Shown in pieces: positions 24,591 through 35,989 of a DNA stretch of 64,000 nucleotides. Source of the stretch: Asterochloris sp. CNOR1 (taxonomy: Eukaryota > Chlorophyta > Trebouxiophyceae > Trebouxiales > Trebouxiaceae); NCBI GenBank assembly GCA_963969365.1, contig OZ017746.1, positions 2,976,001 through 3,040,000 of the forward strand, given 5' to 3'. How positions within the stretch are numbered: the stretch's first letter is position 1; every line of letters starts with the position of its first letter. The notes below the pieces were generated by a model. The model did not search any database. It was given only the letters and a program-made list of their open reading frames with translations, and had not been told where the DNA came from. Position numbers and translations under genes: made by a program.

Positions 24591-25395
24591 TCTGGGTCCA
24601 AGATTTGCAGCTGTGAAGACAGCGAAGGCTGCAGCAGGCCAGGACCATGCAGCCACAGCATAGCCCATCCACTCAATGCATTCTGCAGTATAGTTGGCGC
24701 AACTGACGTACTCAAAAAGGAACCCTCTGGGTATCTGATACTGGCCTGAACTATTTTTTAGATTGCGCAAAATTTGGTCACAATGGGCATTGCTGAGTAG
24801 CCCAACAAGCCACAGAAGCAGGCCAAGCCACACCCGCAGCGGTCTATATCGGCTCTCATCCGAGCAGCAGATCAGGCTGTTGCCCTGCAGCAGTGTACCA
24901 TTTGCTTGGTTGGAGGCGCTGCCCAAGCTGATGCATTTGTGCAGCCACAAACACACCTGCAGGAGGCCATTGTATGCTGTGAACATGGAAGCAGCTGCCC
25001 ACACATGAAGGGGTGTGGCTTTGCTTGAGCGGAGCAGGAGGGGGTAGAGGAAGGACCTGTAGAAGTAGTGAGCTAGAAAGGGAAGCAGCACCAGGGGCGG
25101 CATCCTCTGGTGCTGAAGCAGCAGCCAGCATGGCACCAGGAAGCTCCACATCTCCTGCGTCTTCACAGGCATTCACACGTTTAAGATGCTGGACTGGCCA
25201 CATGTAGGAGCCATTCTGCGAAGTCCAGCTCACCATCCAGGCCATGCGATTGTCCATCTTGGGCCACATCTTACAGGCCTGCAAACTGAAGCGCCCATAG
25301 GGGGCTGTGATGCCACCTTCAAGCATCATGAACACAGCTGCAGCGGCAATCAGCATTGCAAAGGCCATCCATTGCTCCAACTGGCACACTTGCAT
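24507..25395 (-). CDS. 3-oxo-5-alpha-steroid 4-dehydrogenase (DET2/SRD5A family)
   Basis: Membrane NADPH-dependent reductase of the 3-oxo-delta4-steroid class, acting in the ER; in plants it serves brassinosteroid synthesis, but the algal substrate is unknown. Three exons, 25395-25234, 25154-24957 and 24884-24507, join in phase to 245 residues, the normal family length. Family signatures are GGITAPYGRFS near residue 30, LAHYFYRSFLYP, the NADPH-side block GQYQIPRGFLFEYVSCANY, ECIEWMGYAVAAW and a C-terminal HHHWYKKTFPAYPRTRKAFV. Four or more hydrophobic segments are visible. I chose the start at 25395 because it gives family length; an open frame extends to 25554 with a basic segment. The 72-bp second intron (24885-24956) is in frame and stop-free, so its retention would give a longer protein. 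It is convergent with the SUMO protease gene. Confidence 0.9.
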
Positions 25396-26056
25396 GCAAG
25401 GAGGTGCAGCCTCAAGCCGAAGCAATGAGAGGACCTTCTGTCCCACAGGATTCTGGTCAAAACATCTGGGCCTCTTGCGAGGTCTCAGGCGGCGGATTCT
25501 GCATGATTGATTGTTGCGGGCACGTTTCATGTGGGCGAGCTCAGTGAAATTCACAACAACAAAGCTGGAGCAGATACAGTACCTCTTGGTGGTGCTCCCA
25601 ACTACTGATCAAGGTCACGTATCCTCCCCGAAGAATTTACCTTGTCGCCATTGAGCACATGCGCTTGTTAACGAGCACACTGTGCGGCATATGATATTCA
25701 GCAGCCTCCTTACTACCTGGTACCGATGCAGCAGGAGCCTGTCCTGTGATTCACAGGAAGTGCAGTGGCTCTGGTGCACCATCGTGCCAGCAGACACAGC
25801 TCAAGATCCAAGCTTGCACACTCACCTAGCATTGCTCCCAAACTTCAAAAGTCAGACCAGCAGGCAGGAATTAGTTATCACCTCCTTGGTGGCAAGACAT
25901 TCACCTTTGGCCCCCAGCTAGATGTGGTTTTCTGTGCTTGTAGCGCTACAGACACCAATGTCTCCCATGCCCCATCTCACTTGACAGCAGTGCAGAACAA
26001 AGCATTGCTAGATTTTTCACAGACTGGGCCAGTGACATTCCTTTTGCATGAGCTAC
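25396..26056. other. intergenic region, no confident gene
   Basis: Upstream of the reductase start. Short open frames exist on both strands, but none has a recognisable domain or clean splice partners. It probably holds the reductase promoter. The composition is more AT-rich than the flanks. Confidence 0.4.
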
Positions 26057-26560
26057 TCATGCTCTGTACCCTTGATGCATTCTGCCCATACAGACATCGC
26101 AGCAAATGAGCAGCATCAATAGCATCAGTCGGTCCACTTGGCCTTGCCAGCCTGGCAGTACGGTATCTGAGAGGAGCATCACAACCAGCTGCATGGTTGA
26201 TACGTCATCAGATGCAACCAGATGCAGAATATATGATGTGAGTGCTTGCATCAAATGCGCCAGCAGACTTAGTTCTGGCTCGAGGCGCATGGCGATCATG
26301 CATCTCATCAGTACAGAGTACAGTGTCCAGCCCAGGTTGGCCAGAAAGTCACTTTCCTCAGTTGCTCCAAGCAGCCAGATCCTCTTCAGCTGTGGTGCCT
26401 CAACTGATCTCAAGCGCACATGCTGGTGATAGCCTGGCAGCCAAGGGGTTCGAGGCCCTTGCGCCCTGAGCACACTCGATGTGATCACTGCGCAGCTGTG
26501 GCAGTGTGTGTAGCTGGGCCAGTCAGCTGCCATATTGCAACCTGCACCATGCAGCCCCAC
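26057..26560 (-). CDS. hypothetical protein, doubtful
   Basis: An open frame of 167 codons ends at 26057, directly after the SMYD stop. The middle shows helix-like hydrophobic periodicity (LLAHLMQALTSYILHLVASD and VDRLMLLMLLICCDVC). I recognise no family. It could be an exon of a small gene between SMYD and the reductase, a SMYD 3' UTR, or chance. Its start is unclear because no RBS-like cue exists in eukaryotes and no homology guides the choice. Confidence 0.25.
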   Translation of the reverse strand: MGLHGAGCNMAADWPSYTHCHSCAVITSSVLRAQGPRTPWLPGYHQHVRLRSVEAPQLKRIWLLGATEESDFLANLGWTLYSVLMRCMIAMRLEPELSLLAHLMQALTSYILHLVASDDVSTMQLVVMLLSDTVLPGWQGQVDRLMLLMLLICCDVCMGRMHQGYRA

Positions 26561-26563
26561 AGC

Positions 26564-29500
26564 CTAAGTAGCAGTCAGCCCGCATATGCGCTTCATGTTG
26601 GCTGCCTTAGCAAAAGCCTCCTGGGACTGCTTCTTTGGGCGAGCTCCAAGCTTGCTGGGGGCGTCTTGTGCCCTCTGTGCATGCAGCTGCCCCAGCAGCT
26701 CATACAAAGCTGCTGTCTCCAGGTTGGGGGCGCTGTAGAGCACCTCGCTTTGCGAGATGAGCCGGGTCAGGTACATGATGGCCCCCACGGTGTCATTGGT
26801 GCGCCGGCAGCCATTTACCAGGGGCAGCAGGCTGCAGCAGGGGTAGCCCAGCACACGTCAGCATGTCTGGTTGGCCAAGGTCATAATGAGGAGGGCAAAA
26901 AGCAGCAGGCTGCAAAACCGACGCAGGCAAGCAGATGTGAGCCTGCGATCATGCCACCAAGGGACAGCACGCAGGTGTCAGCCAAACTTCATGGAAGACA
27001 TCTATAAAGGCAATCAGATTGAGTCTGCGGCCGCCCCCTATGTGGGGCAGCAAGCTGCAGCACACCACCATTGCTGCAGACATCAGCATGGCACATGCAT
27101 TACTTTAAGTCAAGCTGGCAGGTAGGCTAAATTTCATAGGCACAGACCTGTCATGCAGGACAAGGTGGCTGGGATGAAGCCTGCCCTTTCCGCTGAAGGA
27201 TGCGAGCAGCTCCTCAAAGACAGAGCGGGCAGCTGCAGTGCCCTGCAGCGCAGGCACAGGCTGCTTGTGCAGAGTACATGCATGAGGGGGGCTCTGTGTC
27301 AGCAACCTGTCGTGACAAGCGCAGGACAGAGTGGCAGAGTGGCAACAGAGATGCGGGTTTAGGCTGCAGGGCATGATGGGGCAGGAGTGCTGCTTGGCCC
27401 TGTGCAGCGGACTGCTTACCGCCTGCCGCGCTACAGCCAGCCCCTGCTGCAGCATGGCATCAGCTCGCTGCTCCAGATCCAAGGGCCCAGTTCCCTGCCT
27501 GTTCTTGGGGAGCACCACGCGCTTGCACTGTGCGCAGATGAAGTCCAGCACCTCCCCGCCAGGCTCCTCCTGTCTCCTGATCAGCACGCCGTTGCAGGCT
27601 GCATTGGGGCATTCCACGCCCTGCACGCAGAGCACAAGCTCTCGTGATGCTGGGTTGGAGTGACAGTGGCACCACCCGTCCTAGAGAAGCCTCAGCTGAT
27701 GGTCTGCAGTCCTCACACTGCACCAAAGTGCAAGGACGGAAGGAGCTCTCACTGCAAAGGTGAATGGCTCAAATATCATAAGCTCAGAAAGGTCTAGACA
27801 CACATCTACATGAAAACGAGGCCGGGGGCCTTGACTGAGCACAGCAGCTTGAATCTCAAGGCAACCAGAACGCGCACCAATCCAAGCACAATACCAGGGT
27901 GAGAAGTCAGTCAGCAGCTCTAGGGCTCTGCTGCTTGCTGACAATCAACTGAATTCTGAGCGCCAGAGGTGCCAGACAATGTGCATCTCGCTTCCAACCT
28001 GATTGCCCACCTCCAGGAGGCAGCCTGGACACGCAAGATGAGCCTCGCCAAAGCACCTTTGCCCCAAAGGCAAGTGCATCAACCTGTTGCCCACCTCCAG
28101 AAAGCAGTCTGGTGACTCTGCCATCGGCACCAAGCAGCGCTGGCATCCACAGGTGAAGTGCTTCTCGCGCAGCAGCTGCATCTGGCGTACCAGCCGAGGC
28201 TCATGCAAGCTGACGTAGTGCACAAACAGCTGCTCCCCCGGCTGCATGGTGCGCACGACATGCACGTGCTGCACTGGACCTGCACCTGGGACAGCACATG
28301 TGACCGCCAGAGCCACCACACAGATGCTGTCAGCTCCTGAATTGGTTGGCCAAGGTTTGCTGGTGCAGCAGCAACCACAGCGACGCCTAGCACTGGTACT
28401 GTGCAGTGCGGGGACACTTAACTACGGCCGAGCAGACATGCATGAAGCACCTGGCAATCAGCCTGTTGCCAGGCACTCGGCAGCAGCCCCTACGTTTGAC
28501 CCTACACCTGATTGTCATGGCAGCACAATGCTTTTCAAGCAAGACACCTGCCTTCAGCCCAGTGCCACACGTTGGGGCTGCAGCTGTGGTTGAAGCAGGA
28601 CAGCGCTGGCCACATGCCCACAGCGCAGTGGTTGTTTCCCTCGAAGCGGTTGCCTCCTGGGTGGGCGTTGGTGGTGATCTGTCCCGCAAGGTGCTGCATC
28701 TGCTGGAGGCTGCCAGAAGCGTAGGTGCCGCCCTGCTGGATCAGTGTCCACAGCTGCTTGATGCCTGCAGGGTGCACGGAGACCTGTGAGCCATCATCAA
28801 ATTGACGGCAGACATTGGAGGCGGCGACTCAGCTGCTGTTTGCCTGTCATTTGCAGGACAGTGCACCAATGCCGGGGGGCAGCCCTTTAGCGGCTTCATG
28901 TCAAGAGTGAGAGATTCTAATGCGGTTGGCTTGACTGATACGGCGATCAAAGTGGCACAGGCAAGTCATTGTGACAAAGCACTAGCAGAGGCAGCAGTCA
29001 TGAGCAGACAGCTGCTGAGGCGGCCCCAGGCCCAGGGTGCACACCTTTTGTCACCTCCTCCCTCCACTGCTGCGGCTGCTGGTCCCATAAGTGGCTCAGC
29101 ACCTCCACATCGGCGAAGCTGCACTGCAGCTCCTTCATCACTGCTTGCCTCGCAGCAGCTGACGGTCTGCTGCCTTCCCCACTCCCTTCTGACACACCGT
29201 CAGCCCCACCCCCTGCCCCTGCCTGTGCCCTGCCTGCTGTGCAGCCTGCTGCAGCCCCTGAATCTTCAGCGCTGCCCGAGGGTTCAGCTGAGGCCTGCAT
29301 GCCGGGCAGAGTTCTGTGGGCATCGAGCTCCAGGATGAGCCTCAGCAGACTCTTCTCACAGGCGCAGCCCTCCAGGCTGGTCAGCGCGTTGTGCACCGGG
29401 CCCGTGACTGGGCCCAGCTGGTCGGCGACCTGGCAGGCGCTGGTGCAGTAGCGCTTGTGGGGCAGGATCTTGAGGCTGGACTCTATGTCACGGAAGCACT

Positions 29501-30122
29501 GGTGGCAGACATTGCGCTCCTCCTCTGCAGGGAAAGTGAGCAGGCTGTGAGTCTGCAAGGATGGCCGACCTCAGCAGGCGGAGGAGGCCTGCAGCAGGCT
29601 CATAGTGGGAGACCTGGCTCTCTTGGGTTGAAGCAGGGTCAGGCACAAGGTGGATCAGCAGTCTGGTCAGCAACAGCAGCTGACACAACACTCCAGCTCA
29701 AGCAGACACTGGAGGTCAGCACAGCAGCTGGATGACCCAGCAGCTTGAAGAGACCCTGTGACATTGATGCAGCTGTAAGGAGGTGGAGACGGCAAGCTGT
29801 GGAGCATGCTGGCCAATGCTTCAAACGGGTCTCACCTCTGATGGGAACACAGGCCACAGCACGCTCAAGCAGCAGGAGCTCTCCTGGCTGGAGCTTGCGC
29901 TTAGCAACAGCATGCCTGCCCATGCGCTGCGTGAAAGCCACCTCCCATGGCAGCTCATGCTGCACAGAGGCCAGGCTAGCAATGGGCAAAAACTTACGCC
30001 CCTACAGATCATGGACACACAGTTGTGCAGCAGTGCATTCAGACGTGGCACTGAAAATGGCTGCCTGCCTTGGACTTGCTCTTCTTCCTGCCTGCAGCTG
30101 CCTTTTCCCCTGAGGCTGCCAT
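26564..30122 (-). CDS. SMYD-type SET/MYND-domain protein lysine methyltransferase
   Basis: Likely transfers methyl groups from SAM to lysines of histones or other proteins. Exons, right to left: 30122-30054 (basic N-terminus MAASGEKAAAGRKKSKSKAG), 29994-29834 (SET start, GRHAVAKRKLQPGELLLLE), 29526-29045 (MYND finger inserted in SET, then a low-complexity spacer), 28777-28540 (FEGNNHCAVGMWPALSCFNH continuing SCSPNVW, the SET NHSC core), 28290-28110 (GEQLFVHYVSLHEPR with the catalytic-type Tyr, then the zinc-binding FTCGCQRCL), 27610-27430 (CPNAACNGVL and CAQCKRVVLP), 27245-27150 and 26850-26564 (TPR-like end, YELLGQLHAQRAQ). The MYND finger keeps CHQC and YCTSACQ, but the middle Cys pair is not visible. 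Exons are secure; some splice sites were not checked. It is divergent from OEP61 with 58 bp between start codons. Confidence 0.85.
27979..28113. repeat. two copies of the SMYD exon 3' edge with donor site
   Basis: 28073-28113 contains the real minus-strand exon end (PDCFLEVGNRL, across the donor). 27979-28024 is a decayed downstream copy (CPGCLLEVGNQVG). Both share GTGCATC, TTGCCCACCTCCAG and AGCAG.CTGG; the period is about 94 bp. Confidence 0.7.
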
Positions 30123-30180
30123 GAAGACTTAGGTCAAGTGTGCTTTGACCAGCTTTTGAGTTTCGCCACAGATCTCCATC
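30123..30180. promoter_or_regulatory. 58-bp bidirectional promoter with W-box-like inverted repeat
   Basis: This is the whole space between the SMYD start codon (30120-30122, minus) and the OEP61 start codon (30181). It contains the perfect inverted repeat GGTCAA (30132-30137), 7 bp, TTGACC (30145-30150). Each arm matches the plant WRKY W-box core TTGAC(C/T). Both 5' UTRs must be very short or overlap. Confidence 0.55.
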
Positions 30181-33100
30181 ATGATGAGTCCTGAGATGAT
30201 GCGGATGGCTCAGTCCATGATGCAGAACATGTCCCCAGAACAGGTCTGCGAATCAATTGTATGAATATGTTTTGTGATGCTGCATGCTATGAAGCTGCTG
30301 TTCTTTGGGTGGCAGTGTTCAGAGGGGCTGCTTCAGCAAGCAGCAGTATGGTCGTCTGACTGTCCACCACCTCTCTGCTTGTGCTGCAGATGCAGCAGAT
30401 GCAACAAATGGCTGGAAATATCAGCCCAGAGCAGATTCGGCAGGCCCAGCAGCAGATGGCTGGGATGACACCAGAGCAGATGCGGCAGGCTCAGCAGCAG
30501 ATGGGGTCCATGGGGCCAGAGCAGATGGCATCGGCAATGCAGCAGGGGCCAGGCATGCTGGGAGCACAGGTCAGCACCCCACACTGTGCTTTGTGCTCCA
30601 TTGCCTTGCACTACAAGCCAATTGCCTGCACCTCTGCTGCTCTTGCACCTGGTTCGAGCTCTGGACTACAAGCTCTGGACTACAAGCCAGCTGCAATCTT
30701 CAATGCACAGCTGCTCTTCAGGAGAAATACAAGCTTGATGCAGCCAACCAGCTGAAGGGCGAGGGTAACGCCCTCATCAAGGCTGGGAGGCATGAGGCTG
30801 CCATCGAGAAGTACAGGAGGGCTCAGCAAAACCTGGAAGGTCAGGGCCTGTCTCTGCGACATCTTCAATGGGTTCCTTGAGACATCGCTTCAGCAAGCTG
30901 GCGCCCTGCAGAGCTGAACTGCTGCTCTGCCTGCCGCGCATCACAAGCTTGTGGATGCAAGCCCAGGTTGCCATTCCTGTGATGCCCAAGCTGCACTCTG
31001 CACTCCTGGCCTTGCATGCTGTTGACCAAAGGCTGCACCTGCTGCTGCCTGGCTGTGGCCGGCGCTGAGCCCTCCTGCAGGCCAGAGCAATGGGTGCACT
31101 GGTCCTCCTCCATGCTGGCTGCACCTGAGTGCTGACAGCCCTCACTCACTGCTACAGGCTGAACCGGCACATTGGGAGTCCCATGTGCAGACCAGAACAG
31201 TAGGCAGTGGCTGCTTTCGCTGCATCCCAGGATTGTTGTGCTCTGTCTGAAAGCCTCCCACTGTGCTGTGTGCTGCTGCAGGTCAGAGCAGGGGGTGGGC
31301 CCAGCGGTTCAGCTGTGGCCAGGCTGCGCTCACAAGACCCGTGGCCTGCTGCAGGCCAGAGCAACAGGCAGGCCCTGGAGCTGCGCAAGGCATGCCAGCT
31401 CAACACCAGCATGTGCCTTCTGCAGCTGCAGCGCTGGGGGGATGTGGTGCCTGAGTGCAATGCTGTGATCAGCGCCGAGCCCCAAAACAGGAAGGCCCTG
31501 TACCGGCGAGGGCAGGCTTTGCACGCGCTGGGCAGGTGTTGTCGAGCCAATGCTTGTCCTGCGTGTTTGGCTTGGTCTGGCGAGCGCTGCATCTACCTAG
31601 TGCAGTGCTGTTGTGGTGCTGCTGCGGCCTGACGCTGGTCTGCCCGCAAGGGCTACTTAGATAGTGGGCCGGCAGCTGCCAAAGTGCAGAGGCGCCTGTT
31701 TGTTGCATGCGCTAGGCTGTTTGTCTGCTGCCTAGGTGCATTACTGCGCACAACTCAACAGATCGCTTGGGGCGGTCAACAACAAGAGCCGCCTGACATG
31801 TGATGCAAACCTCCTGTTGGCATGCAGGTCGATGGAGGCTGTGACCGATCTGCAGACTGCTGTCATGCTGTCGCCGCCAGATGAGAAGGAGATCATCACT
31901 GCCAAGCTGAAGGAGGCAGAGGCGGCATCCAGCAAAGGTGAGGCGCGGGTGGTCATGCTTCAGCTCCTGCACGCCCTTCAGCAGCGCAAGGGCTGCTGAC
32001 TGCCAGCTAGGGTGCTGCTGAGGTCATGGCGTGGACCTTAACCTTACTGGGCTTTCAAGACACTGACCCTGCCAGCAGCTGGATCTGCCGCTGCATGTGA
32101 GCCACATGATACTGAAACGTTGTCGGCCTGATCAAAGTTGTACTTGGCCTGGCCCGCAGCAGGGGTGTCATTCGCCAGACTAGGTTGCCACCTTCTTGTC
32201 AATTGCCCTGCCTGCAGATGGCAAGAAGCCAAAGGGGGCGGCCTCTAGCGCCACCACCCAATCCTCAGTCACCATTGAGGAGATGCCAGCAACCACCCCC
32301 AGCACGCCAGCAGCTTCCGCAGACAGCACTGCTGCTCTGCCCCAGAGCTACGGAGACAGGCTGCCTCAGGTCAGTTGCTGCGGCTCAGACCCTGTCCTGC
32401 CGACAGGCGGGCTCTGAGTGGTCTTGGAGCGCCCACATGAAAAGCTTCCTCTGCCTTGTACAGCTGTTGTTCGTGGAAGGCCAATGTCTGCAAGGTGTAT
32501 GAAGCTTCAGCAGCTGCTGGAGTGGCTGTTGCCACTCATCAGGCTTACACAGCACTTGCTGTGGCTCTCAGGTGCGTTCATGTTCTGCAATCTGGCAGCT
32601 GTGAGTGATGTCTGTGGTCAAACTTCAGGTGGACCCATCTAAGATGCGGGAGATGGCCAACATGATGCGCATCAATCCAGCGGCAGTCAACACCTGGACC
32701 AGCCACATGCAGAACATGAGCCAGACAGAGCTAGACCGCTTGGTGAGGCCTTGAAGCCAAGCTCCAAAATGAGGGATCTGATTTGACAGCCAGGCCGCCT
32801 GCACATTGTAGGGCATGGTAGAGGAGCCTGGTGCTAGATTGAACAAAGTGCTTGTGGCCTTGAGAGCTTGCCTTGCAGGAGATGCGTGTTGCTGAGGTTG
32901 CTGGCGGCAGGCGGCACCTCAGTGCCGCAGACCATCCCAGGCATCTTTGCGCCATGGAACGGCAAGGCCAAGGCTGCTGCTGGCAGCAGCCATGAGACGC
33001 AACACCAGAGACACCCAGTTCTACGCAGCGCCTGGGCCGCAACAACCATCCTCCTTGCTGCTGTAGGCGGCGGCTCAGGGCATGGCACCTGGCATGCTGA

Positions 33101-35727
33101 CCCCTGAGATGGCGCGCATGGCGGCCTCCCAGATGTCCAACATGAGCCCCGACCAGGTGGAGCAGATGGCTGCCAACCTGCCTCCAGAGCAGATGCGTCA
33201 GTTTGCAGCCATGACCCAGTCAGGGCCTGGCATGGCTGGCCAGGCAAGCGGCGGCACACAGGTGGCTTGAAGCACCTGCCTGTTGATGCAGGCAGACGAG
33301 CACGGCTTACTGTGGTCCCGAGGATGTGGTTTGGGGCCGCCTCATCTTGCATTGGATGTACAGCCTGATCAGTGTGGCTTGTGCTAAGCCACTCCACCAA
33401 GAAGCTGCTGGGCACACCTGCTCCCCCACAGGCATGGCCCATCATCCTGCTGAAGACCTCACATGCAGGCCTCAACTGTCGTTCACCGTCCAGAGCACAG
33501 TCAGCCTGCGTCCTTGCAGGCACAGGCCAGCGCACCTATCAGAGCTCAGCAGGATAGTGATCGGGTTGGGGAGGCTCTCCCACCTGTTCACTGCCAAATG
33601 CAGCCATTTGTCTGCGGCCCTGGGCACACAGGCTGTACTGCAAGCAGAGGCCAGTGCACCTCCTCCAGCCATTGAGGAAATGGGACACCGCTATGAATGC
33701 TCTTGGTTCAAAGTCAGCTGTGACCACATGCACTGCCTTGCAGGCGCCAGCTGGTGCACCGTCGCAAGCCCAGGAGGAGAGAGAGGGCGATGTCGAAACG
33801 GTTGAGGAGGTGGACATCTCAGGTCCCCAGCATACAGTGGCGGCTGCCAGGCCAGGCATGGCGGGCATGCCCCCCGGCATGGCTGGACTGGCCAACAACC
33901 CTGCAATGATGCAGCAGGCTACCAGCATGATGCAGAACCCAGCCATGATGGCACAGGTCAGCGCATGGTCTAGCACAGCAGTGCTGACTGCTGCGGCGGC
34001 TGTTTAGCAAGTCTCTGCGGGTGCAAGGCGCGTGTCCAGAATGCGAAGCTTCGAGAAGACTTATGCTGTGCAGCAAAGCATCTTTGAGCTTCATTGCCTC
34101 ACGCAGTTTGCATGGCTGCAGGTCAGCTCCATGATGGAAAACATGTCCCCAGAGCAGATGCAGCAGATGGCGGCCGCCACCGGGCAGCCTGGTGAGTGCA
34201 GAGCAGGTCTACGGCATGTTTCTTAAATGGCTGCTGCCTGGTGCCAGCCAGATGGACTGTCCAGATAGTGCACATTGGCACGTCCCACACTGCCTGACCT
34301 GGGTGCGTGATGTGTCTTGCCACAGGGCAGCATCCTGCTGCTGGTGCTGCTTTCAGCTACAGCATGAGGAGCGCCCTAGCCCTCTTCAAGAACTGGGCCT
34401 TGCTCGGCAAGCTGCCTGCACCTGTCCAACTCTTCAAGAACTGGGCCTTGCCTTGCAAGCTGCCTGCATCTGTCAAAGCGCCATGTGAATCTTGTGCAAT
34501 GCCCTGCAGCCGGCAGTTTAAGCCCTGAAATGATGAAGTCAGCGGCCGCCATGATGAAGAATATGCGCCCCGAGGAGATGCAGCGCATGATGGAGATGGC
34601 TCAGCGCATGCAGAGCGGGCAGCAAGCAGGTGGGGCTAGCGGTACGGGCTGCATCTTGTAAGAGCGCATAGCAGATGCAGGGCATGTGCAAGCAGGTGAC
34701 TTGGCACCAGATGTCTCAACTCAACCACATCACAGGTGAAGTTACTTCAGTCTACAAGCACAGCAGGCAGCAAGCAGGGGAGCTGCGCAGTCTAGTCCTT
34801 TCATCGTGGTTCCGAAGTCTGCAGTGCCATATCTTGGGTTGAGAGCATGGCAGCATGCAGAGTGGGTGGCAAGCAGCTAGGCTGCCCCCATACAGCCTTT
34901 TTTCTGCGGCCCTGAAAGCTGCTGGCCTGGTGGTGTGTGTCCACAAGCCTCCTGGCGGGTCCCTCAGCCCACTGTTCACCCGTGACACCTGCAGCTGACC
35001 TTGCCTCTGATGCGCATAGGTCCCTTTGCGCCCCTCTGGACCGTCCTACCATGGGCGACATGCAACTGCCTGCCGCAGCGTTGACTTTGACCTGATCTGT
35101 GCAGGTTCCCCTGGGGCGCCAGGGCAGCCTAACATGGCAGAAATGGCCAAGACCCTCGAGGACCCTGCCATGGCAGACACCTTGCACCGCATGATGCAAG
35201 ACATGCGGCCTGAGGACATGGCTGGCATGATGAGGCAGATGGGCATGGGGGACATGTCCACGGAGCAGGCAAGCGGGGCTGACCTGACCACCGACGTCTA
35301 GACTGTCGTAGCCAGTGCAGCTAGACCCAGCCTGTGCTGTGGCAGATAGGCATGGTTGACCTGCCCATGGAACAGCCATTGCTGGTGGTTCCTGAGTGGG
35401 AGATGCAGGCGCTGCAGGGTGTTGCTAATTGCTGCGTGGCTCTCCAGAGATGGTGCTCTCTGATGGAGCGTGCCTCCGATCTGCCAAAGTGGGATGCCCG
35501 AGGGCTGCAGAGGGCTGTCAGTGCTCTGCTTGTTGCTGCAGGCCCAAACGGCTCTGTCGTTCATGAAAAAGTTGTCGCCTGGCCAGTTGCGCATGGTCAT
35601 AAAGGCACAAACCCAGATGCAAAAGGTCGCTCAGCTCTGGCAGTGGCTCAAGCAGCATCCCATCTATCTTTACTCCATTCTCATCCTGTTTGCATTGCTT
35701 CTTTTGCGTTGGAGAGGCTATCTTTAA
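30181..35727 (+). CDS. OEP61/TPR7-like tail-anchored TPR receptor
   Basis: In plants this family sits in the chloroplast outer envelope and/or ER and docks Hsp70-bound precursors through its TPR. Exon 1 (30181-30243) reads MMSPEMMRMAQSMMQNMSPE, the family's Met-rich start. Further exons: 30391-30570 (repeated SPEQ/TPEQM units), 30721-30840 and 31350-31536 (TPR helices, AANQLKGEGNALIKAGRHEA and NRKALYRRGQALHALGR), 31829-31936, 32219-32370 (Ser/Thr linker), 32630-32742, 33069-33261, 33744-33957, 34123-34190, 34508-34630 and 35105-35272 (Met-rich STI1-like repeats such as MSPEQMQQM and MRPEDMAGMM). The last exon, 35543-35727, ends in one transmembrane helix (YLYSILILFALLLLRW) followed by RGYL, a tail anchor. 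The order matches Arabidopsis OEP61. The exons are convincing; not every boundary was phase-checked. Confidence 0.88.
31073..31380. repeat. copies of an OEP61 TPR exon start
   Basis: CTGCAGGCCAGAGCAA occurs at about 31077 followed by TGGGTGCACTGG, and again at about 31351 followed by CAGGCAGGCCCTGGAG, where the real TPR exon begins. A weaker trace (GCAGACCAGAACAGTAGGCAG) lies near 31187. Confidence 0.5.
34382..34477. repeat. 48-bp tandem repeat, two copies
   Basis: Units 34382-34429 and 34430-34477 both begin CTCTTCAAGAACTGGGCCTT and differ by only a few bases. They lie in an OEP61 intron just upstream of the exon at 34508. Confidence 0.9.
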
Positions 35728-35989
35728 AGCCAGCAGCATCTATTAAGCGGCTACTTTGCATGAACAGAAAAACGTTGAACACTTATCAGTGGACTCAGCA
35801 GATAGCTGTTCGATCTTATACAGATGTGTAGGGATATATGGACTTGATTGCAATTTGTGCCGACTGGCCTGTCCACAAGCTGGGTTATACAGGCTGCTTG
35901 ACTTCCGTGCACAGCGTGACATGCCGCCAAGGCTGGATGTGGCAATACTATTGCAGCAAATTTCACAGGCCACCTCTGTAGGGTGCATA

